A DNA stretch of 64,000 nucleotides from Brugia malayi (Eukaryota > Nematoda > Chromadorea > Rhabditida > Onchocercidae): assembly GCF_000002995.4 (NCBI RefSeq), contig NW_025062477.1, positions 13,622,696 to 13,686,695 on the forward strand, read 5' to 3'. Positions 35,292 through 46,669 of the stretch are shown piece after piece. A program made the translations under genes and the position numbers. Each line of letters begins with the position of its first letter. The first letter of the stretch is position 1. The notes under the pieces were generated by a model. The model was not told where the DNA came from. It made no database searches and saw only the letters and a list, made by a program, of their open reading frames with translations.

Positions 35292-37667
35292 TCGACTTTA
35301 ATAAAAAAACTAAAATTAATTACTATAAATACTAAATTAAATAAATAATTTATGGAAATATTAAATAAATTTTATTAAATGGATATAGCATTAAAACTGT
35401 AGCTTTAACTCCTAACCTTTTTTTTTAATTTATTTTTTTAATCCTATATAACTTTTAATTAATTTAAACATTCTAATATCTGACAATTATACAAATCATG
35501 TATGTTTAATTGATAATTTAATTGATATATTAATTTAAAAATTCAAAAAACATATAATTTAACTGGTATACTGAATTAAAAAACAATTATTTTCCTATTC
35601 AATTTTATTTATTTTTATAACAAAATATACCTTTAGAAATGCAATCGCTGCTCCAGCTGCAGTCAAATGCATTATGAGCGTGTTACGAAATAACTGAAAG
35701 TATGAAAATAAATTTAAATTGAAAATTGAAAATATACTTAAAATTAAATATACAACATTCAATTAAATACACAACATAAAAAAAAAGAAAAAAAAAACAT
35801 TCAAAAAATGAAGAAAAAAGAGCAAAGATCATACTGTATCATAAACAACAAATAAAAAATTACAAGTTTAAAAAAAAAAAAAAAATGGTGGAATTATATT
35901 TTTCTAGCAATATATATATATATATAATTTATATCACATAATTTCATGTTTATTTATAAATATTAATTGAAATTAGAAATGAAAAATGAAAAGAAATATT
36001 TGATAAAACAATTTAATGAATAGTAAAAAAAAAAAAAAAAATGTTGAATAAATATTTTAAAAATTAACACTTACACTATGAGAACTCTTTTTTTTCACCA
36101 ATGGCATTGTAAGAAATGCACAAATCATACTGCCACCATATAATGTCAAAGCAAGTTTTGTGTCATTATGTGCCAAACCTTTAAAATTAAAAAAAAAAAA
36201 AGTAACGAAGAATAAAAAATTCTGAATTTCATTTTATATTTCATATTTCAATTTTTTTTTTCATTTTTTTTTACTATCCTTTTTTTCAATATACATATAT
36301 GAATTTATTTACTTACTTGTTTCTAGGTTGCCCAATTAACAATCTGATTTTGTAATAGAAATAAGAAAATTTTCACTTTTTTTTTTAATGCCAAGAAATT
36401 TTAACTTTGTTTTTTTAATTATATATTGTGTATGCATATATGTATGTGCATGTGTAATTGTTGTGATTAAAAGAAATATCTTGATCTATATTTGTTGATC
36501 TAATTCTATTTGAAGTTTAATAGTTCGAAAAAATGTTACTTTAAAGCCATCAGTAATGAATAATTTATTTTGCAATTATTCATATTAGTATGAAGAAAAA
36601 ATTATTCAACAAACTTTTTTTTTAAGGTAAATCTTTATTTGTGAATGAGTAAAGGAGGAAAAAAAAAAAACAAACCTCCACCATATTTATATGCCATATA
36701 TGATGCCAAACCAAGAGGCGCAATTGTCACACCATCAATAAATCCGTAAATTGCTGGATTTTCCGGTGCCCAATTTGGCTTATTTATTGCCTATAAAAAT
36801 ATAAAATTGTTAGATACGTTTACTATTTCCATTTTTTTTTCTTTTACTTATAAAAAGAAAAAAAAATTATTTGTTTTATTTAATTTATTATATTAAATAA
36901 TAGAATTAAGAAGGAAATAATAATGAAGAAAAATAAAAATGTGAAATTAAAATTAGGAAAAATTATCGAAAGAAAAAATTTTTATTTCCTTTTCATATCA
37001 TTGTCATATGGTTTCTCTCTTTATAAGAATATATGATGTATTATTTATTTATTGGAATAAGCATAATTATTTCATCAATTTTCTTTTTCTTTTTTTTTTT
37101 TTTTTTTATTTTTTTATTTTCTTTACAATAATATTTTATAATAATAAATGAAAAATAAAAAAACTTACAAATGACCAACCACCGGACAAATTTTCTTCCT
37201 TCCTAAATGACACATTAGCATATAATGATAATGCACCTGGTACTAATGAAAATAAAATGGCACGTTTCGTATCTTCTGATGTCCAAATTGAATTCATGCT
37301 AGTATGTTTTATACCATATCCATAAGTTGGAATACCTGTTGAAAAAAAAAAACAATTAAATTTTTTAAAACGTAAATGTAAATGAAGTGGAAATGAAATT
37401 TGTGCAAAAAAGAAAACACTTGAAATATTTTTCCAAAAATATGAAATGATTACTGATTCATTCTGTACAATAATAATTAATCAAATGATTATCATTAAAT
37501 TTTAAAATTAATAATCATATTGCAATGAAAAATAAACGAAAAAAAAAACGCAATTTGAGATTTAAATTAATAATTTTAAATCATAACTTAAATTTTCATA
37601 CATTTTATAACAAATATTTTATGATAATTAGCTGCTCACCATGTATACTATCGTCATAGCGATACAT
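35011..37667 (-). CDS. TspO/MBR (translocator protein) family member, copy C
   Basis: Six coding exons, phases all consistent: 37667-37640 (MYRYDDSIH), 37335-37169 (GIPTYGYGIKHTSMNSIWTS, then EDTKRAILFSLVPGALSLYA...), 36790-36676 (AINKPNWAPENPAIYGFIDG...), 36178-36075 (GLAHNDTKLALTLYGGSMIC...), 35693-35631 (LFRNTLIMHLTAAGAAIAFL) and 35124-35011 (IDYKAGLLLVPYVLWTGFYT...MNKTNKSETKER, stop). About 197 residues; the extra N-terminal exon is shared with copy B but not copy A. Family motifs (KPNWAP, helix II GLASYMAY, helix V LLLVPYVLWTGFYTYLTY) are intact. It appears functional. Gene order A, relic, B, C on one strand shows repeated tandem duplication. Confidence 0.88.
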
Positions 37668-38178
37668 GAACAATGTTTTGATCATTTGTTATAATCAGAT
37701 ATAAGAATTAAAACACTGAAATAAGCGTTTCGCGTTTTTTCACGCCTAAAATAAAAGTTAATTTTTTTTTTTAAAAAAAAGGACCGAAAAGCCATTATTG
37801 TCGTGTAAAGTTCAGTTGTTACTACTTACTACTACGACAAATGACTAAATGTGACATACACATAATAATAAATAAGAATAATTATGGTGATAATAATGAT
37901 AACAATAATAATAAGAATATTCACTAATTAGCGTAAACTACTCTTTCTACTACTACCACTACTACTACTAGTAATAATAGTAATAATATTCACTAATTAG
38001 GTTTCAACAGTTCACTATTATCATCATTATTGTTGCCAATAATAAAAAATAATAATAACAATAACAACAATAATAATAATGAATAACAATAATAAATAAT
38101 AATAGTAATAATAATAGCTAATAACAACAATAATCATAATCATAATAAAAAATAATAATTATGGCAATGATAATAATA

Positions 38179-38271
<93 letters not shown>

Positions 38272-39761
38272 TAACAATAACAATAATAATAATAATAATG
38301 GTGATAATGATAATAGTAGTGGCGATGACACTGATAATAATATGAATAATACCTATGATAATAATAATAATGATGGTAATAGTAATAAGTAAGGGAAACA
38401 GTAATTCGATAATGTCAAATGTTTATTATAAGGACTAAGAATATGAATGAATACGTGCGTTGTTACTACTACGACAAATGACAAAATGTGACATACACAT
38501 ACACGCATACATCACATACACACACATACACACACACATGAGAGAAAGCTAGGAAAGAGCTTCTGGATAATTAGTATAGAAGAAGATAGATTGTTAAGGC
38601 ACCAATCGATCAAAGAATTGTGGGCAGAGTATAGAAATCAATGATATTTTGGTAAACATCCCCATATTGTTGGATGGGTTGGGTAAAATGTTTATATATA
38701 AACAGACACACACATACATACACATACAACACAGACACATACACAGATACACGCACACGCACATGAACATGCACACATACGCACAGCATATGATTGCTGT
38801 TGTTCGTTACAATTATTGAAAATGACTTAAATCATTTTAAAAATTTTGTTAATTTAAATTTTGGTATTTTAAATTTTAAAATGCATACAAATATTCTCAT
38901 CACACTAATTGCTACATTTTACAGCTTCAATTTCTCTCTCTAAAAAATTTAACTTTTTAAGCAGTGCCTCTTAAAATTCATTTATATATTCTCTAACTTC
39001 ACTTAGCTATTCTACAACAGCACTTTTCTCAATACATTTCTCAATTTTTATCTTTCAATTCTCAGTTTTCATCATTTTCCACAACAACTGACAATTAATT
39101 CAATCATTCAACAATAAATGAAACTATTTAAGAGATGAAAAAAAAAAAAAAAAGAAAAACATTTGTTATTCATTGAATGCGAACTAAAATTTGTAAAGGG
39201 ATCTACCTCAGTTTGTTGTAAATACATTACTAACTAAAAAAGACCAATATGAAATGGTAAGTAAATTCTATTCTATTATCATAACATATAATGAAAGGTT
39301 AAACATCATTTTTGATACGTTATCTTTCCTTTACGTGACCTATCTTACGTTCTTACGTGAATAGTTTTGTCACCATGTTTCTCGATTTGAAGCTAAAATG
39401 GACCACTGCAATAGTTGAATTGTTTTAGAGAGAATTCTTATATCTTTTTTTTTTTTTTTCTGTGATAGTAAAGAGCTTACCATAAAAAGTAAAATCGTAG
39501 AGAAATGATCATAATCTTTCATTTTAAAGATATGACCTTTAACATATCTAACAAAGTTAAATTCTAAGTAATATAACCTGTCAATACCTTTATATTTGGA
39601 TGATCTATATTTGTTCGAGAACAGTAATATTAGTCTGAATTATTCAAGGAGTCACACATAATGATGACAGATGGTGGTCGATAATTTTAATTCATACAGA
39701 AGAGTTGATAATTGTTTCATACTTTTTTCTTTAATGGAATATCTTTGCTGGTCTATTGTCA

Positions 39762-39798
<37 letters not shown>

Positions 39799-40030
39799 CC
39801 TTTCCGTTAATGTTGAGAAGCGAAGAAATGATACTTCCTAAAATAGATAAAATTACTCGATTGATGTAAGCTTAGATGGATAGAGTGATAATTGGCCTGT
39901 ATAACTGATAAAGGATTTAATATCTTCTTTTAAACTGATATTCTGAATTCAAAAAAATTTTTCGGTTTCTACAAAGCAAAAAGTTATGCAAAGGAAAAAA
40001 AAAACAAATTCTCGAATAAAGTAATATAGA
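37668..40030. other. Microsatellite-rich spacer with flanking direct repeats
   Basis: No gene was seen. A block rich in ATA/ATG trinucleotides (37860-38400), with an almost pure (aat)n tract at about 38180-38266, is bracketed by direct repeats. These contain ttactactacgacaaatgac and then aaatgtgacatacacat, at about 37829-37863 and 38463-38500. CA-rich simple repeats follow (38490-38540, 38700-38780), then a (tc)n tract at 39764-39794. The open frame of 63 codons at 38140-38331 is poly-isoleucine from the (aat)n tract. Confidence 0.8.
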
Positions 40031-40039
40031 GTTTTAGTT

Positions 40040-40440
40040 TGCATTTGCAATCGCTTAAAGATTGAATAGGCTCAAAATCATTGCTACAATATAAATTTTT
40101 TTTCATTGATAATTGTTGTAATTCGTTGGTGCAAGAATGCCCATTAATTATTGTGGAAAACTTAAAATTTCAATTTTCATATCTGATTTGTCTGTGTTGA
40201 TTCTCGTCCAATAGGTATGATCATCTTGATGAACTTAAAGGGACATTTTAATCACTGTAACATCTATCACAACCCTTTTCTGTTTACGTTATCAAATGTT
40301 CTGATAAGGTCAACAAAGGTCATATGACGTTTCTTACAGTTTTTTTGCACTTCTCTTACTGAGTATATCTTCTCATTATCTCTAAAACCATAATGATTTT
40401 TAGATGGAAATTCCTTTACAATAATAGTTATTAATCTATT
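40040..40440 (-). mobile_element. LINE reverse transcriptase relic
   Basis: On the minus strand, from 40400 downward, the translation reads YGFRDNEKIYSVREVQKNC then KKRHMTFVDLIRTFDNVNRK, matching the LINE RT block with GFR...QLxEK...FVDLxKAFDxVxR. In the canonical motif the residue before FD is alanine and the first aspartate is catalytic; here the pattern FVDL...FDNVNRK remains. About 150 bases further a broken piece resembling the following GVxQGCVLAPTLF motif is left as GILAPTNY. Stops are frequent. It abuts the left inverted-repeat arm at 40.45 kb. Confidence 0.65.
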
Positions 40441-40449
40441 TCAAAGTAC

Positions 40450-40682
40450 TTTTAGCACAGAGAAAAATTTAGAAGAACTGAGATTAAAAAGGAAAAAATA
40501 AAAAAATGGTAAGTTTTTAATTTCCAACGAAATGCTTTTTTGTTTTTTGTTTTTATTTAACTAATAATAATTTTTTAATTTTCAAAAATACATACAAATG
40601 CTAAACGTACACGTATAAGCACGCGTAAAAGAAATATGTACATGCATATTTACTTGTATGTAAAATACACTTAATAAATTTA
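40450..40682. repeat. Inverted repeat, left arm
   Basis: About 230 bases whose reverse complement aligns with 49038-49258 at roughly 80-85 percent by eye. Shared blocks include catttcgttggaaa, ttaaataaaaacaaaa, tacgtttagcatttgtat, atatttcttttacgcgtg and ttaatctcagttctt (read from the opposite strand). The arms are about 8.4 kb apart and point at each other around the zinc-finger gene. Confidence 0.85.
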
Positions 40683-40689
40683 CTTTGTT

Positions 40690-43590
40690 TTTTCATTAAA
40701 TATTGCAGGGAAGATTTCAATGAAATAATTTTTGTGGATTATTTTGAATTTTATTCAAATTTTAATTCTTCTTATCAATAGAACGTGAAAATGAAAATCA
40801 AAATGTTTTAGAAAAAAAAAAAAATCATAATTAAATGAGTGATATGATACATTAATTTATAGATATTGGAATGTTGATGGTCATTTGAATTGTTTTGGAC
40901 AACAATCACTGAATAATCCATATTACATGTTTGGTATACTATCAAACTTTAAATTCAAACGTAATAAAATAATAAATGATAATAACGACAGCTGATAATG
41001 ATGATAATGACAAAAATATAGAATAATAATAATAATAACAAGAATTCGGATTCGATTTATTGCTCGCAATTTCTATAAGTAATTTAATATTAATCTCAAA
41101 AAAAAAAAAAAATTTAATACATTTTCAATATTTTATGAAACATAGTTTATGTTTAATATTCTAAAAACAACCTGACTCCGAATCAGAATTCAGTTTAATT
41201 ATCGATAATCATCGATTTCTTTGCCAGTTCTAAATTAATAGAGACTTGATTTTTGCTTTCTTACAATACAAAAACGAATTAAAAATGTTGCAAAAAGCAT
41301 CAAATCAATTCACTATCAATTATCGGCACATTTCAGAAAGTTTCTAAATTTATGATAAATTCAAATGGAATCTAGAAAATTGAAAAATGCCATTTTTTAC
41401 GAATATTCCTTAAATGAATCAGAAAGATTTGTTGAGTATTAAAGTTCAACAGTGATCTTCTGGGCAATTTTATTTGCATAATTTATTTTCTTTAATATAG
41501 ATTAACACGCATAGTATATGAATGTCAAATTGGGATGTATTAGAGATCAGAAAAGAAAGTAAATGATAATTGATGTAAAGACGAAAAGGGTTGAACAGTA
41601 AGTAACAAAGAAAACAAAACGTTTGCATATTGTGATGAGTGCGAGAGAATACTATCACAGATATTTTTGTTCTCTCTCAACTTATTGCTAAATAAATCTT
41701 AGTATTTTCATATATTATAGCTTATAACATATCAAAAAAGAAAAAAAAAAAATGTCTTTTGTTATTTCCTCCATCATTCTTCTATAAAAATATCAGAATT
41801 TGAATTTTTCCCTCTGCCAGATTTTTTTTAAATTTTAGTCCCGAGATGATAGTGATGAATGGGCGCCAATTCGGTTTTTGCGCAAAAAGCATAATTTGAA
41901 TGAAAGAGCTGGGAATTTCATATTGCTCAAATACGATTTCAGGGCTGGATTCTGCTCAAATTACAATGAAAATTTGATTTTGCCTGGGTAAATTGCTGAA
42001 TATCAAAATCAAAAGTACTCAACAATAATAATTTTCATGCTTGGTCGTGTAGAGATTTTGTTACCAATAAAGTGCGCGAATTGCTATAAGCATATAAGTC
42101 ATTCAAAATGTGCTTCCACTTATCATACCAACAAAAACTGCTACAAGGGTAACAGAAGAATCGATCGATTTATAAGGGTAACAGAAGAATCGACCCAACT
42201 TTTAATTTTAGAAAAATTTTGTGTTTGCAGTTAGGATGTGATAAATGTTGAAAAGATTTTAACCTTTTTTTTTCCAACAATAAAAACAAAAAGTAATGGC
42301 TTTTAGATAAATACCAATGACGACTTATTGTATCTAAGCGTTTAATGGAGATAGTAATGCAAATTCATTTCAAATAGCTTACTAAAGGTCACAAATTGTG
42401 AAATGAAAACACGCTTTAATGTAAATTCTTCATCGATTGATTTATTACAATGGATATTTGAAAAGTTTAACATAATAATGATAACAAATTGTTGTGAGAC
42501 TCATTTCATTTGGTAACAGAAACGTATGAAGTCAAAAAATAATAAAAATTTGAACTTGATAGCAGTATACAAACATTGAAAACTAAAAGTAAAATTCAGC
42601 AGCAAGAACTAATTAGGAATGAGTATTAAAAGTATAAATGTATATTTAATATTCAAGAAAGAAAATATTTGCAAGTTTTGAATCAACATTCGATTTGCTT
42701 ACAAATTAGAAACAAATCAACAATTGATAAAATAAAATTTTCAATGAAAAAGGAAACCATCACACAGTAAATCTGAAATCATCACTGGCGAACACTACAT
42801 CTATCACTAAATATATGGTAGCAATCTCGACTGAATTACAAAACAAGTAATCGAAAAAAATTCTGCAGAAATAAAATTAAAAGTCATTGGTATTTTCAGA
42901 ATAATAACTAATTAAAAAGATGAAAAGTTATACCTAGTTTAGACAGTAATTCTAAGCAATTTTTTGTAAGCAAATACCATGATTACTTGTTCCTGGTTGA
43001 TATAACACTTTTTGTTGGTTTCTATAATAGCACAAAAATGTTAGAATGCGGTGGAATAGAATATGAATGAAGGAATTGCTGAAGAAATATTACTGAATTA
43101 TCAAAAATTAGAAGTGGTAATTTAGTAATGTTTATTTGGTTACTATTTTAGGAAATGACAGTACAACAGAAATTTGTATCAATTAAAAGAAACATTTCAG
43201 AAAAGGAAGATCGCTTCTGTAAAAGAATGATAGTGAACATGCATAATATAAGAATGTCAAATTGAGATGTATATTAGAGGTCAGAAACGAGCAAATGAGC
43301 AAATGGTATTCAATGCAAAAGACAAAAGGATTAAACAGTCATAGTCAAAAGTATATATCTTCATGAATGCGGGAGAATGCACGGAAATACTATCATGGAT
43401 GTTCATTTTCGTCATTTTTTTTTCTTATATCAGAATTATAACAGAAGAAAGTATGGGATGTTTAATGATTAGCATAGTTAGTATTATACTGTGCATGCAT
43501 TGGAACTTGGTATTTTTTCATAAAAAGTAAATAATGGTTAAGTCACGTATTTTATACTTGCTGGATATTTGGTAAAATTTGCTAATTTTA
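40690..43590. other. Repeat-bearing spacer before the zinc-finger gene
   Basis: No confident gene. Contents: a diverged direct repeat pair of about 165 bases (41500-41665 and 43235-43400), sharing gaatgtcaaattg then gatgtat, agg/agatcagaaa and gagaata/gagaatgc. A possible exon pair lies at 41839-42240 and is listed separately. Otherwise the stretch is AT-rich. Confidence 0.5.
41839..42236 (+). other. Possible exon and cysteine/histidine-rich open frame
   Basis: After a tttaaattttag acceptor, 41839-41988 is open as SRDDSDEWAPIRFLRKKHNL ... NENLILPG and then reaches a ggtaaat donor or TAA stop. At 42037-42234 an ATG-initiated frame of 65 codons has a metal-ligand-like cluster, IKCANCYKHISHSKCASTYH then TNKNCYKG. 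It also has an internal tandem duplication of the bases aagggtaacagaagaatcga. The composition is less AT-rich than the flanks. I recognise no family; it could be a host exon pair or a piece of a mobile element. Confidence 0.25.
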
Positions 43591-43597
43591 TAGAATT

Positions 43598-45143
43598 ATG
43601 GCTTCCATGGAAGATATCAAAATAGTTTTTGAGTACTTGAAACGGGAGCCAGAAATGTATCGAATTTTGCAACGATTTGTGAGCGAGACGCTTCAGGTAT
43701 TTTTAATTTTGTTTTTCTTTTCCCTTCTTTCTTTTTTTCGTTTATTTTATGAATTGATGGCAGCATGAAGTAAGAGCTGCAGAACTTCTAATTGCTTAAA
43801 TTTAAATCGTGAAATGTTAAAATTAGCCTTTTCAGTTCGAGCGCTCGCTCATAGAAGGTATGATGGAGGCAGGGCGGAGGTTGGAGGGATTGGTGGGGCA
43901 AAATGCCCACGAAGTAATGGAAGAGAATCCGGTGCCTCAGGAGCCGGAATTTGACGAAGAAGAAGCAGAGCGGACTCCTCTGCCTGAAAGTAGTGAAGAG
44001 GCCGAGAATTGGCCATGCGAAGCAGAGTGGACGCCTCTGCCATATGATGAAGAAGAGGAAGAAAATGAACCTGAGGCACCGGTGGCACCAATGGAGGCGA
44101 GTGGCATCGTAGAACCGGTTGAATCAGTTCGAGAACTCGTCCTGTAAGTTTTGATTTTTAAAGCAACTGTATAGTAAAGTAATAGAACAATTATTAACAT
44201 CATCTTTCAAGTAATTTGCATCAACTTTAAACCTATTTCAGACGAACGAGGACGATTCGCATCCCGGTTCTTGCCACGCAGGAAGAAATGGCTGCGGCAG
44301 TACCGGAAGAATTTCATCCCGCTGATTTGGGGGATCTTCCGGAGCAACTCCGAATGGAGTTGCAAGTGCCGCAGGCGGAACCATACACGGTGACGCAAGA
44401 AGAAGGAAATAAAATCGGTAATAATTTATTATTTTAATAACACCGAGAACGACTATATCCTGTTATTTATGAATGAATATAATCATATTTTGACCTCATC
44501 CTAGTATAATCATGCTTGAGAATGAAATCACTTTACCCTTCATAATATTTATAAAACACCAAAATAATTACAAAAAAATTTCCATATCGATGTTTTAACA
44601 ATAATTTATGCAACGATATTTTTTTTAAATCATTTCTATTTTCAGTGTGTGGTTTTTGCGGTAGGCAGTTCGACACACTAAAAGGGTGGCGCATCCACGC
44701 TTCTAGGATGCATAAGCAAGAAGGTAAGAATTTCGAAGTGAAATTTTCATTTTAGTTTTTAAAAATGTATCTGGATTTGATTCATCTAGGAAGCAACAAA
44801 TTATTTTGTATGCATATTCCAGGTTTTTGTGCTCGTTGTGGGCACAACCTCTTGCTGCCACCTGGATATACGGCCGCACAGAAAGCGGCAGCGGTGGAAA
44901 TTCATGCCCTCGATTGGTGCCCGAGGGCTTGTGCGGCCGTAATTGGCGAAAGACAGGTGAAGCGCCGCAGATTGGATCTTGTGGGAAGAGAAGAGGATCA
45001 TTTGTTCATTCCAGGTAATAAATTAGTAATATTGCAGAACTGAGATTTAACAGAAAAAGATCCAAATGTCATAAAAACAAAATACTCCTAAGGTAAATAG
45101 TTTATCTAATCATTAATCAGTAACTTTTTTTTCAGGCCAATAA
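43598..45143 (+). CDS. Two-finger C2H2-like zinc-finger protein with acidic WTPLP/EWAPLP repeats
   Basis: Six exons: 43598-43696, 43836-44143, 44242-44417, 44646-44723, 44823-45014 and 45136-45143; all phases close and the stop is TAA at 45141. The N-terminus is MASMEDIKIVFEYLKREPEM. Next come a helix and an acidic region with a repeated module (ERTPLPESSEEAENWPCE, EWTPLPYDEEEEENEPEA). Exon 4 carries finger 1, C-x2-C-x12-H-x4-H (CGFCGRQFDTLKGWRIH, ASRMH). Exon 5 carries a second unit, CARCGHNLLLPPGYTAAQK...IHALDWC, then a basic KRRRL stretch. About 287 residues. The exons are much GC-richer than the flanks. A 5' fragment paralogue sits at 11.1-11.4 kb on the opposite strand. The family is unknown to me; a nucleic-acid-binding role is inferred only from the fingers and basic tail. 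Confidence 0.82.
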
Positions 45144-46660
45144 TAACAACAGGCCTTTCCCACGCGGCCAACCTGTCGCTGTCTGCCCCATCTCTCCAGT
45201 CTCTTCCACGAAATACGGCAAGCTGGGTTAGTGGAATTGAATTAATAAAAAAAAATAAAAAGCAAAAAAAATTAAAAAACAAAAAAAAAAATAAAAAAAT
45301 AAAAACATCAAAAAAATCAAAAAAAAATAAAAAAAATTGAAAAAACAAAAAAATCAAAAAAAAAAAAAAAAAAAAAAAAGGAAAAAGAATAAAAATTAAG
45401 AAAAAACAAAAAAATAAAAAACCAAAAAAAATTAAAAAAAAATTTTGCTGTTAGAATAATTGTGATGTGAAAACAACTGAATTCAAAATATGGAGAATAT
45501 TGGGATTTTGTAATCATTTTACATTTTTGTGCACCGTTTATAGTTTGTAGTGGCGTAATCAAAAAGGAAATTTTTTTATCACCATAAAATTGAATATTGT
45601 TAAGTTAACTTTTCGAATTCAGTTGTTTTTCTTTTTCAGTTTTTTTTTTGTTTATTTTTTTACTAGTTGTCTTCTTAAATTTTACTAAATGTTTATTGTT
45701 GCAATTTATTTGTTTCTTATTCAAGTAATTTGTGTTTAATTTAGTGTTTCTAATGGTTTTGTAATTTTTACCAATAACTTTCATATTTTTTGTTCCTTAA
45801 TTTTCTCACAACTATTGTTTGTATTAACATTTTATATTATTTTATTCGTTATTTTTTACTGAAAATTTTTTTGCTTTTTAAATGTTCCTTATATGCTATA
45901 TTTATCGGGTACCAGCTTCGAATATATTTAATTTTGTGTTTTTAACTGTTTTTAACAATAGATTTCTTAGTTTTATTGAGTTACATTTACTTATTTACCG
46001 TTATAAGATGTTTCCTTTTTTAACCATTAGATAGTTACAGACGCAAATTTCCATATTTAAACATATTGTTTAAGGCACTGAGTAATTTTTAAAACTTACT
46101 CCTCACGCTCAGATTTTTGATTTAATGTTATCTAGTTTAGTGAGTTAAGAAATTTATGATATTATTGATCAGTTTAATAATGCCTTAGTTTTTTATTTTA
46201 ACATTTTTTGAGCTGATCACGAGTTGGTACCCAGTTTTGTAATTATCTTTGTAGTGGGGAAGATTGAAAAAAGGTATAGAATTATATTTGCTAATAATTT
46301 ATGAGTAAAATTTGTAGCTCATAAAATTTTGAGAGAGAATTTTCTGTAACCTGGAATAGATTTCCAAAGATTTTTTTTTCCAAATCTATGATCATTCCTT
46401 TCAATTTTTGGAACATTTTTTTGAATCACTAGAATATTGGGACTTTAAAAAATTTTTGAAACTTCTCGAATTTTCCAATTTTCATTTTTTTTTCATTCAT
46501 TAATTCTTTTTTTTTTTTTTTTTGATTAATTTTTTATTTTTTTTTAATTTTATTTTTGTTATCCCATAAACTTCATTTTTTTCTTTGATGTTTTTTTTTT
46601 GTTCGACTTTTGGTTTAGTTTTTAGTTTACAATTTTTTGATTTCATTTTTTAGTTCTTTT
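45144..46660. other. Low-complexity A-rich then T-rich stretch
   Basis: Downstream of the zinc-finger gene. 45240-45440 is almost only A with scattered T and C; from 45600 the plus strand becomes strongly T-rich and A-poor, a strand asymmetry that continues to about 48.7 kb. Open frames on the minus strand at 45106-45562 are phenylalanine-rich products of the A run. No gene was recognised. Confidence 0.6.
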
Positions 46661-46669
46661 TTATTAATT

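Noticed and set aside
38140..38331. Poly-isoleucine open frame
   Set aside because: Translation of the (aat)n microsatellite.
44207..45043. Several overlapping frames on both strands over the zinc-finger exons
   Set aside because: Shadows of the plus-strand gene, lengthened by its higher GC content.
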